52,712 nucleotides of DNA from Phoronis australis (taxonomy: Eukaryota; Phoronida; Phoronidae), in contig NMRA01000739.1 of NCBI GenBank assembly GCA_002633005.1, positions 116,097 to 168,808 on the forward strand. The letters are read 5' to 3'. Below, in pieces: positions 36,390 through 48,889 of this stretch (position 1 is the first letter of the stretch; every line of letters starts with the position of its first letter). The position numbers and the translations under genes are program-made. Below the pieces are notes generated by a model. That model was given only the letters and a program-made list of their open reading frames with translations. It made no database searches and was not told the DNA's origin.

Positions 36390-37935
36390 CCACCTCCACC
36401 CAAACAACAAAGAACAAACAGTAATACCAAAAAGGCAAAAAAGCAAAAGACTGCAAGAACCTGGGTCACACAGGACATCACAGCCCATGACAAATTTCTG
36501 TGGCGTCAACAACCAACAGCAAACTTTGACAACCTGCCGCAGACTCCAGCAGGATTGTTCGAGTTGTTTTTTTCTGATGATGTAATTGATATGATTGTGT
36601 CAGAGACGGTGCGCTATGCTGGAACTAAAGGTGCTCATGATTTCACTGTTACCCAAGATGAGATGAAATCATTCATTGGCATACGCCTGGTATCCGGATA
36701 CTCATCGACACCTAGGCGCAGAATGTATTGGTCTCTTGACGATGATTTGCACAACACAGCAGTAGCCAACACTATGTCTCGCAACAGGTTCGAGACATTA
36801 ATGCGTTACTTGCATTTACAATGTAGTAGACAATAATCGCCTGGATGGCGCTGACAAAATGGGAAAGGTGAGACCTCTGATGGCGGCTATCAATGAGAAA
36901 TGTCTCATCTATTTCAGCCGAGAGCAAAACTTGTCAATTGACGAGTCATTGATCCCCTACTACGGGCGACACGGGGCCAAACAGTTTATTCGCGGCAAAC
37001 CCATCAGATTCGGATTCAAAATCTGGGCGTTGACCACTGCTTTAGGATACGTGGTTCAGTTTGAACCATATCAAGGAAAACGAGGTCAGCAGACGGGTGA
37101 CACCGCAGGGTTTGGTATGGGGGGTGGAGTCGTGCTTGATCTGTTGGCTGAGCTACCAAAGGACAGACCATACCACCTGACCTTTGACAACTTGTTCACC
37201 TCACTGGACTTGGTTGACGAGCTCTCGAGACAAGGCATTGCCTGCACTGGCACAATCCGTGCAAATCGTCTGGGAGACTGTCCCCTGACAGCAGTGAAGG
37301 AGTTCCAGAAGACACCTCGTGGTACATATGACTACTCATACGATGCAGCAAATAATCTTTGTGTTGTCAGGTGGAATGACAACAGCATTGTCAATATAGT
37401 GTCCAATCTTCACGGAGTTGCCCCCTTACAAAGGGCAAAAAGATGGTCTCGCGCAGAGAGCCAGCGCATACGGATTGACCAACCCTTTGTGATAAGTCAC
37501 TACAACCAAACCATGGGTGGCGTCGACAGAATGGATCAAAACATAGATAAGTACAGGGTCTCGATACGATCAAAGAAATGGTGGTGGCCGATTTTCGCCT
37601 ATTGTCTAGATCTTTGTGTACAGCAAGCATGGCACCTCTACAGAGCAACCGAAAGTGGAAAGGAGCAGCACAAAGATCTCCTGGAGGTTCGGCGCGAAAT
37701 TGCTAACGTGTTGCTTATGAAGGGGAAACGAGTCACTCAGTATGTTCCTAAATCCGTGCCTTGCTCAAAGAAAGTATTGCCTGATGTCAGATTTGACAGA
37801 GTGGACCACTTCATTAGCACAAGAGACACCCAGAGGCGATGTGCAGTTTGTAAAATGAAGACAAAGCGTTTTTGTGTGAAATGCGATGTTAGCCTTCACG
37901 ACAAATGCTTTATGGCATTTCATGTTGCACAATAA
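36390..37935 (+). pseudogene. piggyBac-type DDD transposase with one frameshift
   Basis: The frame is open from 36390 through KFLWRQQPTANFDNLPQ, LFELFFSDDVIDMIVSE and DEMKSFIGIRLVSGY to about 36825. It then shifts by one frame near 36815-36830 (after LMRYLH) and continues VDNNRLDGADKMGKVRPLM to the stop at 37933-37935. The catalytic Asp residues are present: SIDES (36940-36942), LTFDNLF (37186-37188) and GGVDRMD. A Cys-rich C-terminal domain follows (RRCAVCKMKTKRFCVKC...HDKC), as in piggyBac transposases. The N-terminal start is uncertain, because a TGA closes the frame at 36387. The coding region is otherwise well kept, so the insertion looks recent. I could not fix the TTAA-flanked ends. 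Confidence 0.88.
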
Positions 37936-37936
37936 A
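37931..37936 (+). other. Polyadenylation signal overlapping the transposase stop codon
   Basis: AATAAA contains the TAA stop codon of the piggyBac transposase. Confidence 0.6.
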
Positions 37937-38957
37937 GATACTTGATACAATATTCTCATGAATTTTTGTCTTTTATTTTACTTTCTACAATATCTTAGCA
38001 TCTAAAAACAATCAATATCATACTACATCTTTCATTTTTACTGGTTTTAGTAGGCATTTCTGTTGGTGGTTTATAGACCCCACATGTGCCCAGCGTCCCT
38101 TTTGTGGGACGAAAATAAAAACGTCAAAAAAACGTAAAATAAAAACTTCTTTCCATTTTTCCTTATTCATTATGTTCATTGTATGTCTAAAGGCACATAA
38201 TATCTGAATATGCAGTGAAAACGCGTAGTTGGGCANAGAACCCAGTTTACAAGTGTAGGCCAACTGCCCTTCAAGACAGGCTTTAAGTGATCATAAATAG
38301 CGTTTTGGCATATGACAATCAGCAACGCGGACATATGATATCGCAGAATAAAAAAGGGTTGTCCTTCCCATCACAAACAATGCTTGCAATTTCTCGCCCG
38401 TCATTCCTATTTTTGGGGCACGTCCTGCCAGTCAGTCCTTCATAAATTCTCATCAGAACGTTCACTCGTCCTGCTTATGAGTTTCATTTACTTGGTTCGT
38501 CCTTCCCATGAGCATTCCGAGTTTATTTCGGACGATAAAGCCTGCGAGAGGTTTTGTTATTCTGTTTCATAGCCAGTCAAGGCGACCAAAGTACACTTCG
38601 GCATCAACCTCCGCACCCCTTGAGCATATCAATCCGCGCTTCCGACTAGGTAAAGTTTGAAGACTGAACCAGTGACCAGTTGGTTCTTGTTATTCAGTGG
38701 ATAAATTGGTACCCCTGTGAGTGTTACCGCTTTGTCTCAGTACAAGCGAATGAGCCTAAATTCGTTCACACTTACAGTAGAAAATAATTACCAGCGTGTG
38801 GCTGTGATTTAACACCGTTTTAAAGTCTGCCCAGAGCTAACAAAAGTTTCATCTCATTGTCGTTGATACTTTTCCCGATAGGTTTATCAAAGCCTGGCAG
38901 TGTCTAAAATGATTTATAACGTACACATGTATAACATTACAAAAACGTCCGATATGT

Positions 38958-39015
38958 TTACACGCACGCCCGCACACACGCATACACACCACACAAACAC
39001 ACACACATACACATG
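38958..39015. repeat. CA-rich microsatellite
   Basis: An interrupted (CA)n tract of about 58 bp, mixed with CGCA and TACA units. Confidence 0.85.
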
Positions 39016-39071
39016 CGCCCGGTGGGGTGGGGGAATATTTACTACTCAAACAAAATAGACGTACCATATAG

Positions 39072-39228
39072 CAGTGGCGGATTTAGAGGGGGGTTTAGGA
39101 GGCCATGCTCCCCCCTAAAACTCTCCCAGATTCCATTTGGCAATTCGGGGGTGCGCCGTCTGACGAGCAAAATCCTGGATAGTACTCTGCCTTGCCCCCC
39201 CCAAATAAAACTCCTGGGTCCGCCCCTG
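39072..39228 (+). mobile_element. hAT-type MITE with perfect 8-bp target duplication
   Basis: A 157-bp element runs from CAGTGGCGGATTTAGAGGGG to CTCCTGGGTCCGCCCCTG. The terminal inverted repeats are CAGTGGCGGAT-TAG and CAGGGGCGGACCCAG. It is flanked on both sides by the identical octamer CCATATAG (39064-39071 and 39229-39236), diagnostic of hAT-type insertion. Related copies lie at 29374-29526 and 46206-46316. Confidence 0.92.
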
Positions 39229-39723
39229 CCATATAGGGGCTTATGTGTTATTGAATGCTCAAATTTCAAATTTTTGGCAAATAAGCCTTTCTCGAGTTTG
39301 GCGACGCTTCAGTTTATGAAGGCCGTGTCGAATTCTCGTGGTATATAATTTAAAATTGTCTAAATTTAAAGTTCTAATGATGCTTTCCGTCTGGTACGAT
39401 TCATTGGTCGGCTGAAACCTAAAAGAACCTAGTTAAATCCCAATTCTAATACAGATGGGTGATATGTATATCTTTTTTCACAAAATGTACGCAATCCGGT
39501 ATTTATAACTCAGATATCTTAACGTGTATAAAATGAGTCAAATGATGATATCTACAAACTCAGTTTGTAGATACATGTAGCCTATCATCAATTGCATGAT
39601 CTGAAACCATTTCAATCTAGCACCCCACAGTTATAGGGTCAGTACCAAGGCCACTAATTGAAAATCGCATTAGATGTAAACCCACAAGCTTCCTGGTACG
39701 CTGTGCCAACAACTATACATGTA

Positions 39724-39926
39724 ATGTCAAAACCACTGAGAAAACTCGCTGAAGAAAGTAGGTCGACTAGTCATCTGGACGAGCTAGAGCTCATTAGTCC
39801 CGACTTCGCAGGTGGGTCGTTAAGTTTTACAGGCTATCAATTCGAACAGGAATACAATGATGAAGAAATACTAGAGAGGCGCCGTGAACAAGCTCAGACA
39901 CTGAACGGAACGTATGGAGTTATTTG
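39724..39926 (+). CDS. Possible first coding exon of an unknown gene
   Basis: A frame opens with MSKPLRKLAEESRSTSHLDE and runs 67 codons, with acidic and Arg/Glu-rich segments (EEILERRREQAQ). It ends at a good donor (TTG|gtaagc, phase 2). A possible tiny second exon at 40210-40233 (after cttcttcacag and before gtaagg) would keep the frame open, but nothing further could be joined. I do not recognise the protein. The SDR gene begins 1.4 kb downstream on the same strand, but nothing suggests they are joined. Confidence 0.3.
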
Positions 39927-41310
39927 GTAAGCCGGCATTCGTCAGGCCACTGTCGACGTCTGCAGGCCACAGAAACGGAGATGTTTCACGGCCTCATACT
40001 TGCTATTTACAGCGTACATTTCATTTTTCACTACCATGAGCCACTTCCTAAGCATTGCGGACTCTCGAGGAAGTAAAAAAACGATATACCCGCTTTCCTC
40101 GCAGCTGCTTAGTTCGGACAAGCGGGAACGATGCACCGCAACATAGCGGCATTCACTCTGCATATGAACCACTGACGTCGCTAGCGTCGTTTCTCACCTT
40201 CTTCACAGGTTAACGCGACACCTCTTGGCAAGGTAAGGTCGACCGTGTGCGAGGCGACTGATGTGGATATAGAACGATTAAGACGGCAAAAAAGACTAAT
40301 TAAATCGGGTGGCATTTTCCTTTAAGTAAGCACGGCTTTCAAAGAGATAATTTCAGGTGCAGCATTTTTGACAGACGAGGTGGAATCAAGAATTCGGTTT
40401 TTGAATGTCGGCTACCACCCGACTTTTTAAAATGCACGCCGGGTGAGATTAGTGCAGAAACTGATGGGGAGTATTGTAGACCCTGTATAGCCACCCGAGG
40501 GGCTACATGTATACATGTCATGATGTCAACTGGACAAGAATGCGGTGAGCACTGTATGAGTAGGCCTATACTAAGACTGCGCTCATTGAGGCCGGGACCG
40601 CATCGTAACTGCATTGCAAGTTGACTCTAGTACTAAGGAATTAAGCGACCCGTGTCCTTGTTGGGAGGCCTAGCATTCGCTGCTAAGTTAGTACTCCGCC
40701 TTATATGAGCCATGACAGGTTGGGCCGTGTTGTCCGCTAGATTTCAGTCAAAGGTCCGTGCCGCTACCGCCTCTCGGCGTGCGGTGGCAGCTGAGGCGGG
40801 TGCGCCCGGTGCGCTGTGGTTTGTACCTCAGTGCCTCCGTAGCCTGGCAGGCTGCTAGACTATCGCCATCGCAGACCCTAGTCCCATTCAACATCCTGAC
40901 GTCAGAGTGTGGTCCTGCATGGGTACCACTCCGCTATATGCGAGTCGTTCATGAATGAATGTCTGCCACCATTTGTTCATGCCTGTGCCTTTGAAATTAT
41001 GTAGGCCTGCATGCAACCTGACCTTGGCTAGCGTCTGAATACTGTCAAGAGATCAGTAGCTATTTCGCGACTAGAAAAATCTAGCCTGACTGAAAACCAC
41101 TTGTTGTCATTTGAAATATACAGCAATATCTCACATAAACTCCAGCACTTGCTTTTTAGCGAGTTCTAGCCTATGTCCTAACGTTGGCAGTGTTGTCTAT
41201 TTTGAACCATTTCGCTGTCCATACATAACTCTACCCTCCTTGACATATATTAACTGGTTTGACCTACTTTTTCACAAAACATTGTTTGGCTTCGCTGCAG
41301 AAAATCACCT

Positions 41311-44300
41311 ATGGCTCACAACGAAGAGGAATATCAGAAGACTTTTCCGCAACCGGAACTCGATGCTGCGTTCACAAAAGGGCGATTTGTGAACAAGGTC
41401 GTTATTGTAACGGGTGGAACAAGTGGTATTGGTCGTGCAACTGCTGAAAGGTTTGGGTAAGGGTCGCATGTATATACTGCATGACTATAGATTTACTGAA
41501 ATGGCACGGCCTCTAGCCTACTACCTACATGTAGCTCGGGCGCGCGAATGGTCGAGGCTTGTGAGCGAGGCCGGGGCTTTTGGGTTGCCCACTGGCAGGA
41601 TCCCTAGGCCAGCGGGTTTCATTCACTATGTGCACAGTTAAAGTGGCTGAGTCCAAAACAACTTAATCAGTCTAACTGCCCTTCACTGGGGTCAATTTAT
41701 CAGGGATTTATAGTATCCGGAGCCCCCTTGGCGGGGGAACTCTCGCGATGACTCTGAGAAATATGGGTCATAATAATATAAGGCTAATGGTTTTCACCAA
41801 AGTACATCACGTGTACACTGAGTTGCCTGAAGGTCGACACGGGAAGTCTAGGTTCACTGGCCAGGCGTGTTTTTGCGAAAATAAAAGCAAAAGAAAAACT
41901 GGCATTCAATCATGATTTGGCCAAAAAATCCCCCTCCCCCCGGCAACAGTTGAAGTGTTGTCGGGAATAAATACGGTGCAGATTCTTGCAAAAGTGTTAT
42001 CTCACTGTAACGGTTGCCTTTGATGCCGTTCAGTTTTGTTGAATTGATTTCGACCTCTGGCGAACACTTTACACTCCCCAAACCACCACTGAGAGTAGGC
42101 CCGTGAGGCAAATTCTTGCATTACGGCGTTTTCCCGTTTGTCCCAACTTGTTCGATTCGATCTATAGCCCCACAACAAGTTAGGAAGTTTACCCCTCTAG
42201 CCAATATCTTACACGACTGATTAACTCCATTCTGGCATTTATGGTTGGTGGGCCAGCTCTCTTTTATTCAATAATTGCTCTAATCTCCAATAAGATCTTA
42301 TCTGGTACCCCGACTGGGCTGTGCTGTTAAAATAAAAGTCAAGTTATAACATATTTGAACATAAACCAATAGCATTTCTGAAATCTTCGTCAAATGGTGA
42401 TCATGTTTAGTTTTTGAATCGCCAAAATTGCCCAACTCCAACCGAAGTTACGACAATCTATTCTTTCCGAATTCACCCAATTCACTCTGAGTTTGATTGT
42501 GTTCACTCATGGTCTGTAATAAGCCTGGTAGATAATTGGCCTGCTTGTTGTCATAACAGACAAAAGAGTGTGCTTGGCAGTTAACAAAGTAGCTAGATGT
42601 TATCACACGCTCAGAACCCCCTATGTCTGGTAATGTCACTGAACGGGAAAACGCTGTCATGCTAACGCCTGCGCAAGCCGTTCCCAAGTAGGCTTCCCAA
42701 ATTTCCGTTTGACTGCACTGAATTTTAGGTATGAAAGCATTCAGAAAATCCGATAATTTTGTGTTTCAATGAAAAAGTATTTTTCTTCAGCAATGATGGC
42801 GCCACAGTTGCCATTCTCGCTCGCAACGCCGACAGAGGAGATGTTGTGGCAGCCGAGCTCCGCCGTGGCGGGAAGAACATTCGCTTCTACCAGTGTGACG
42901 TCACCCAGAAGGACCAATGCAAGCAAGCCGTCCAGCAGGTTGCTAAGGACAACGGTGGAAAGATTCATTTTCTTGTGAACAACCACGCTGTCTTCAATAG
43001 CAGCAGCAGCGACGTTGGTGTTGGAATAAGGAGCTCGGGTGAGTTACATGTCTTTGTCAGAAAGGAACACGCCATCTCTGCATTAATTGGCCCCGAAAAT
43101 GGTTCCTACAACATTGCGCTGTGCAAATTAACTGATACCGATCTCGAAGGAGTGGTTAAAAACAAAAGAAGCCCACTGGATTCATTGGGGAGAAAACTCA
43201 TTTTGGGGGATTGTTGTTGATTGGGATAAACTTCTTAAGTTGTCATCTTTGATCATAGACAGTGACCACTGTCTCTAGCTGGCCCCCAGAGAGACGGGGA
43301 TGCTCGCTTTTTCACGAATTATGCCTCACATTGATTAAAACATCAAAGGCACGTTCTTGCTTTTGCGTGCCATGCCGCTGGTCAATTTTCGAGTCGATTT
43401 TTGTGTAAAGAGATTAGATACCTGTGCCCGGTTATAACTTCCCTAAATCTACTGTGTATTTGAGGGTTTGTGAAACCACTGATTATCCTTTCTTGTGCTG
43501 TTTGAGTCTCATCACTCACTGGGTCAATTTTTGGCTTTGATACAAGTCGAGAGTGAACTCTACGTCGAATTCTCAGCATTATTGAAAATAAGTAGGGATC
43601 GTTTCATGCAACGCCCCTAATTTAAGAACTACGCCCCTAATTGTCTTGACTGACATAAGGGCTCAGTTTTTGTCTATCTTATTAGAAAATGTCACTTTGA
43701 CCTCGTAACAAAGGTATACTGATAGAAAAACATATAAGTGAGTTATGAACGAAAGATATATGCAAAACAATTACGGAACTCAGTTGAGTCCCTACCCTAA
43801 TAGGGACTGTTTCATGCAACCGGCCATCGGTACCTGGCCCAAGTTGCACACATAACATACAAGATTCTCAAATTTACGGTATCGTTGCCGTGTTCGAATT
43901 ACCTAGCATATATCTTGTCATTGGGGTATGTGGTAATTTCGTTTCGCGTCTCGTTTGAAATACACAAGCCACTGCACGTGTTTAACACTGATCTCTCCTT
44001 CTTTTCTAGAGAACATTGTCGACGTTCCTATGGAAAAGTTGCAAAACATCTTATGTGGTAACATCGTTGGCACCGCCAATATGGTGCAAGCCTGTTACCC
44101 TTTTATGAAGAACGGTGAGTGTTTCGTTATTCTGTATCCTGTCGCCGTTTAGGACGTCACCATGTGTCAAAAAGATTATTTTGCAGTATAAACATAGCTG
44201 TGAACAGTTTGTGGGTGTCTCATTCATTCAGTTGTGCCTGCACGAAGCGTGGTGAGCTTTCGACGTAGGCAGCAATACATGTAGATCATTTGAAAATTTA

Positions 44301-45238
44301 ATTGTTGTCAGACGTCATAGCGTTGATTTTGAGGTGACTCTTTTGTTGTTACAGATGGCAACAATTGCGCCATAGTCAATATACTGTCAATACGTGCCCA
44401 TAACGCTTGCCTGGAGAGCTCCCCTTACAGTACAGCCAAGGCGGGGCTGGCCATGTTCACCAAATGTGCGGCACTTGACCTCGCTTCAACTGGTATCCGT
44501 GTCAACTCTGTTAGTCCTGGCTATATATGGACGCCCCGTGTAAGTTAGACTGTAGCGAGCGTGTTCTCCAATGCAGTTTTTCCATAGATGTGACTTTTCA
44601 CTACATAAGACTTCGAATCGCGGAGGTGACCAACAGTAGCACTGACCCTGGCTGTATAGTTTATCTTTATTATAGAACCCTCTATGAAAAATGACGTTTT
44701 CTTATAATATACATCTGAATTCGAGCCTTTATTTCAATGGAAATTGATAGAGACTTTGTCCTTAACTAGGGCCGTTGCATAAAAAGATCCTTTATCGGAT
44801 TTTCAATAATATTAAGAATTGAAGGTAGTTTACTTTCGATGTGTATCAAAACTAAAAAGGACTCTGTAACGAAGATGAACCAGCATTAAAAAAATTGTGT
44901 TAAAACGTTGTTGAGTCCCTATACATACTGGTTAGTTTCTTGCAACCGAACACGCACGGGTCCCTTTGATCCCCACTGGATCTGCGTCTGTCTTCATGGA
45001 AATACATTTTGTGATCTGGTCTTTTTTATTGCAGCTTCAGACCGTGATGGGTAATCGTGAGACAGCGGAGAAAATCGTTTTGCGGTTGCACATGTCACGA
45101 CGTGTCATCGAGGCGGCTGGCGTGGCGTCGGCTGTTGCCTTTCTGTGCAGCCAAGATGCCATGTACATAGATGGCGCTGACATACCCGTGGACTGCGGGA
45201 ATTCCGCTATGGGTCCCGAGGGACTAGGCGACCACTGA
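41311..45238 (+). CDS. Classical short-chain dehydrogenase/reductase (SDR), five exons
   Basis: Exons are 41311-41456, 42791-43038, 44010-44114, 44355-44539 and 45035-45238, all with GT-AG introns and matching phases, giving 295 residues. The Rossmann start VVIVTGGTSGIGRA (TGxxxGIG at 34-41) is intact. The strand before the second loop ends AILARNADRG, whose Arg residues hint at NADP(H). The usual NNAG is replaced by NNHA (112-115). The catalytic tetrad is complete: N149, S178, Y191 and K195 (SPYSTAK). RVNSVSPGYIWTP and a C-terminal IDGADIPVDCGNS complete a classical SDR. The substrate cannot be told from sequence; relatives reduce or oxidise small alcohols and ketones. The start Met lies 10 bp after a possible 5' UTR splice acceptor (ctgcag at 41295-41300). 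Confidence 0.9.
42115..42665 (-). mobile_element. Inverted-repeat MITE, copy B (in SDR intron 1)
   Basis: This is the inverted copy of the element at 16455-16911. Its ends are TTGCATTACGGCGTTTTCCC and GGGAAAACGCTGTCATGC. It is about 90 bp longer than copy A, with extra sequence near 42510-42580. It lies in the first intron of the SDR gene. Confidence 0.7.
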
Positions 45239-46205
45239 AGGCAAACCCACTCTAATAACGCCCTATTCGATGGACCGTATTTTTTCTCACCAAAGACGGA
45301 ATATTTGGACATTTGCAGAGTTTTGTTAATAAGCAATTCGAGCATTTTTTGGCTCCCTTAAGTCACAGTACATGCGCATGAGCTGGATTTGTGAATAATT
45401 AAACGCAGTTGTGATCTCAAGTTGTGTTCTCGTCTCAGAAATCTTGGAAATTATGCGACCTAAGCGCCATGTGCTTCTTTCGATGGTGGTTATTTTAGAG
45501 GACTCATCAGCAGTTTTAGAACCCAAGAAAATGTCTGTGTTTGTTTAACTTCGTAACGTGAAACCTCAGACGTGGCTGATAGATTCACAGGAAACTTTGA
45601 GATACTGTTACATATTCACAGTTTGTCCTGCTAAAGATGTTAGGAATTTCTTTGGAATCGTTCCACTTTTCCACAAGCGGCTGTCGAAAATAGGACTTTA
45701 TGAAAAAATTAAAGTTGTATGAAGCGAAAACGACACGGGTAATTTGCTGTAGCAGTGTTTCTAAGATTTTATCTCGAACATTTATATCAAATGAAATTTG
45801 GCCATGTTATTCTTGCCGTTGTTTTGTGACATGTATGATCAATGTATCCTTTTTCATTTTACAGGAAATACGTGGTCACGTTATCCAATTAGTGAAAGAT
45901 TGGTAAAAAGCCTTCAATCAAATTTTACTGGCTTTGTACTTCAGAAAATTTAATACATTCACTGAGTTGAAATCTATAGTTTTGTTGATAAAAAATATTC
46001 AAACGTGCGTAAGGTTCTACATAACATTAAGCCAGGACCAAAACGCGTTTTGAAAGTAGGATTTACTTCCGGTAAATATTAGTTTTCACGTAGACCTAAG
46101 ACATTGGCGAGAAAAAACTTGTATGATCACGTGCTTCTTTTGTAATTCACGTCGATTTCTCGCCTTGGCGTTGAGATTTCATAAAGTTCTTAATATACCT
46201 AGGAT
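45239..46205. other. SDR 3' flank, no further gene recognised
   Basis: There is no canonical AATAAA soon after the SDR stop. AATTAA at about 45396 is a weak candidate. I saw no exon or RNA gene. Confidence 0.4.
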
Positions 46206-46316
46206 ATGCTCCCTAAAATTCTCCCAGATTCCATTTGGCAGTCCGAAGGTGCGAATGTCTGACGGGCAAAATCCTGGCTAATANCCCCCCAACTCAAAAT
46301 CCTGGATCCGCCCCTG
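46206..46316 (+). mobile_element. 5'-truncated hAT MITE fragment
   Basis: The segment matches the right part of the MITE at 39072-39228 (TCTCCCAGATTCCATTTGGC, GTCTGACGGGCAAAATCCTG) and ends GGATCCGCCCCTG. It contains one N at 46284. The left terminus is missing. Confidence 0.75.
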
Positions 46317-46726
46317 CAATGCAGCCTAGCTGCTTTGAGAGCTAACTGTGCTTGATCGGCTGAAACGTTGTTTAATGATAAGTTTTCGCTTCATGTGGTG
46401 ACATCGTTGCATAAGTTAAGTGGCAAATTGTTATGTCGAGGCTGACAATGGAAATTGATGGATTTTTCAGCCATTGCGGATAGTTATCAGAATGGGAAAG
46501 CTAGAAAACACAAGATAATTGGGACCGGTTGACGACGGAACCTGACCCGCTGTACATCACTGCAGCCTCCAACTTCCTTCACTCCCACGGTACCACAACC
46601 AACATGATGTTCTCTCAGCTGTCTCACTCAGTCTTCTAATTGCAACTTCCTTGCCTCTCACCCGCACAGAAAACACCACACAGATTTTGCTGGAAACCCT
46701 CTACATCCCACCCCTACAGGAAACAA

Positions 46727-48889
46727 CTAAGTCCGCCAACCTCTAGCTCTGCATGTCTTCGCCAGCTCGCTGTACCTTGATAACTTCATCTCATGAGCCT
46801 CTTTGCATCCTTCCTCCCATGGAACTTTAAGCTCTATAGTGAAAATACGCTGATGATCCGACCACAGAATTGTGTCAGGCCCCCGCGTTACTTCCACAAT
46901 ACCAGAGAACACCAGCTTCCTTCCCATATTTAATCTCGTCTCCCAACTTACTCCATCCAGGATGCAGGATGCAGGGCTGCTCAAATGATCTGACGAAATG
47001 GATGTGTTGACTACTTGCCTGAGGCTGAGTCGCTCCTGTCTTGCGCTTTCCATCTACGATGTCTGCAGTGGTCTTCAGTACTTTGTCGTGACGCCATCTG
47101 TATCGATCCTGCTGAAGTGCTACTGTATCTTACACCCTCACAGGATGTGGGCCAATGTACCCTTCCTCGATCCACACAACTGACAGTTTGGGTCGTCCAC
47201 TAAGCCCCAGCGTAGAAAGTAAGTTGGGGATGCTAACACCTCGTAGACAGAGCGAAGCAGAAACTGAATGCTCATCAACTTCATGGGCTTCTCATTATCT
47301 TCTCCTGGTCCATGCTCCATGCTGGCTCAGTTGGACTGCCTTAGCTTTCCGGGCTTCCTCCTCTGGTGATCTCATCTCAGCTTCCACCATCTCCCTCCGC
47401 AGTCTCTCATTCACCTTCTGCCACTGTTGGAATGGACATGTCCCCCAACCATTATTGTCTTACACAGGTGTCACGGTTACCAATGACATCTTTGATCTGT
47501 AGCAAACTCTCTGCCTGGCTCACAGATGTGTCCGCTGACCACCGTCTCCCTCATCTTGTCATGACGTCTTGGCACTCGATGGAGTTGTTTATTGATGGAA
47601 TGTCTTCGCCTCCACACCCTAAAGAACTGCATCCGAAATTTACTTGGAATTCCAATCCGATAAAGGGAACTGAGTTTCCGGGTCAAAGGTCATTAAGTGC
47701 AAAAGTTATTTTTTAACTACACCTTTCATAATCACGCATATGTTTACCGTTCATGAAGAAAGTTCAGTCACAAAGTTCAGAGTCACTAGGTGCAACTTAG
47801 GGGTCATTAAGTGCAATTTTCTGTTTAATTTAAGACTTTCAATCAGCTTGTAATTAAATGATCCATTAGGTAGAGTGTTCAAATTCATGGTGGTTCAATG
47901 AATTGCCGATCAAATTCTATTGATCTCGCGGATTTGACTCAAAATATACCGAAACGGGTCAAGGAGTGCATAACATCAAATTGCTTAGTCTGGGACAGGT
48001 TTTTAGACACTCTTCGAATTTTGGTAACAGGCAGGTGAAACTGTGAGGGTCATTAAGCGCAGTTTTCTATTTCACTCTTGCTCTTTCATAGTTACCAGGG
48101 CATCTCTCTCTTTCACACAAAAGATCCAACTTCTATGCAATGGGTCTCGCGCTCCACTGGTTTACACTCAGTAGTTTGAAAAGGCTTAGCCCGGTCACAC
48201 AGTTTGTGTCATAAAAGAGCTCATGATAACTCCAGCTGACCCTGCAAGTAGAACTACTCTCATTGGTGTAGACTGACAGTTGAAGTGTGGTTTTCTGTTG
48301 AGCCCAGACCGTCCGGAGTTCCACCATATACCAACTCCAGACAGTCTCTCTTGACAGTTTAGCGTTATGAGTGGTCAAGGTGAATCCGGCTGTTAACCAC
48401 TGTCTCTCCTCTCATTATCAGGAGTCTACTTCCTGGGTTTGAAATTCATGGGAGCCCATGTTGCAACATCATCTAGGGCTGTCAACACCATGCGTCACGG
48501 TACGTCGTTATGGTCAAATCGTCCATCTACGGCTCTAATTCAGGTACCACCTTACCGGACTGTAGCCTCGGGTCTCTGCATTCTCTTTTCCCGGCCTTTA
48601 TCAGAAATTTCATCCCCGTGACGAACAAAGTAGGGGAGATGATACATCCAGTTACAATGTCTGTAGCGATGGCACCTGTACTAAACTTCAACCATACACA
48701 TGTCGGGTCTTTCTTTTTCGATTTGGTCTCCCTGAACAGCTGGTTCAAGACACTCGTGTGTTTAACACAATCAGAGAAATCAGGGATTCTTCCTTTTAGG
48801 AAGGATGTGTACATGTACTTGTCTAAGAGATGGGATGTCATCTTGCATTCTACACTCATCATTGATATTGTTCTGAACTGGCTCATCAA
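46727..48889 (-). mobile_element. Decayed reverse-transcriptase retroelement
   Basis: Minus-strand fragments appear in the right order. At 48889-48527 is an RT-like segment (GRIPDFSDCVKHTSVLNQLF, DIVTGCIISPTLFV, KAGKRECRDP) with an internal deletion. At 47686-47477 is a weak fragment. At 47320-47138 is a segment with FLLRSVYEVLASPTYFLRW and CQLCGSRKGTLAHIL. At 47053-46727 is a C-terminal block with IELKVPWEEGCKEAHEMK. Frameshifts and stops separate them. The family is the same as the remnant at 31290-32065. The middle (about 47700-48430) contains unmatched DNA with repeated GGTCATTAAGTGCAA words. Confidence 0.7.

Noticed and set aside
39942-40172. Minus-strand frame with a faint THAP-like pattern (RKWLMVVKNEMYAVNSKYE ... 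FC)
   Set aside because: The Cys/His spacing does not fit a THAP zinc site and no flanking exons were found.
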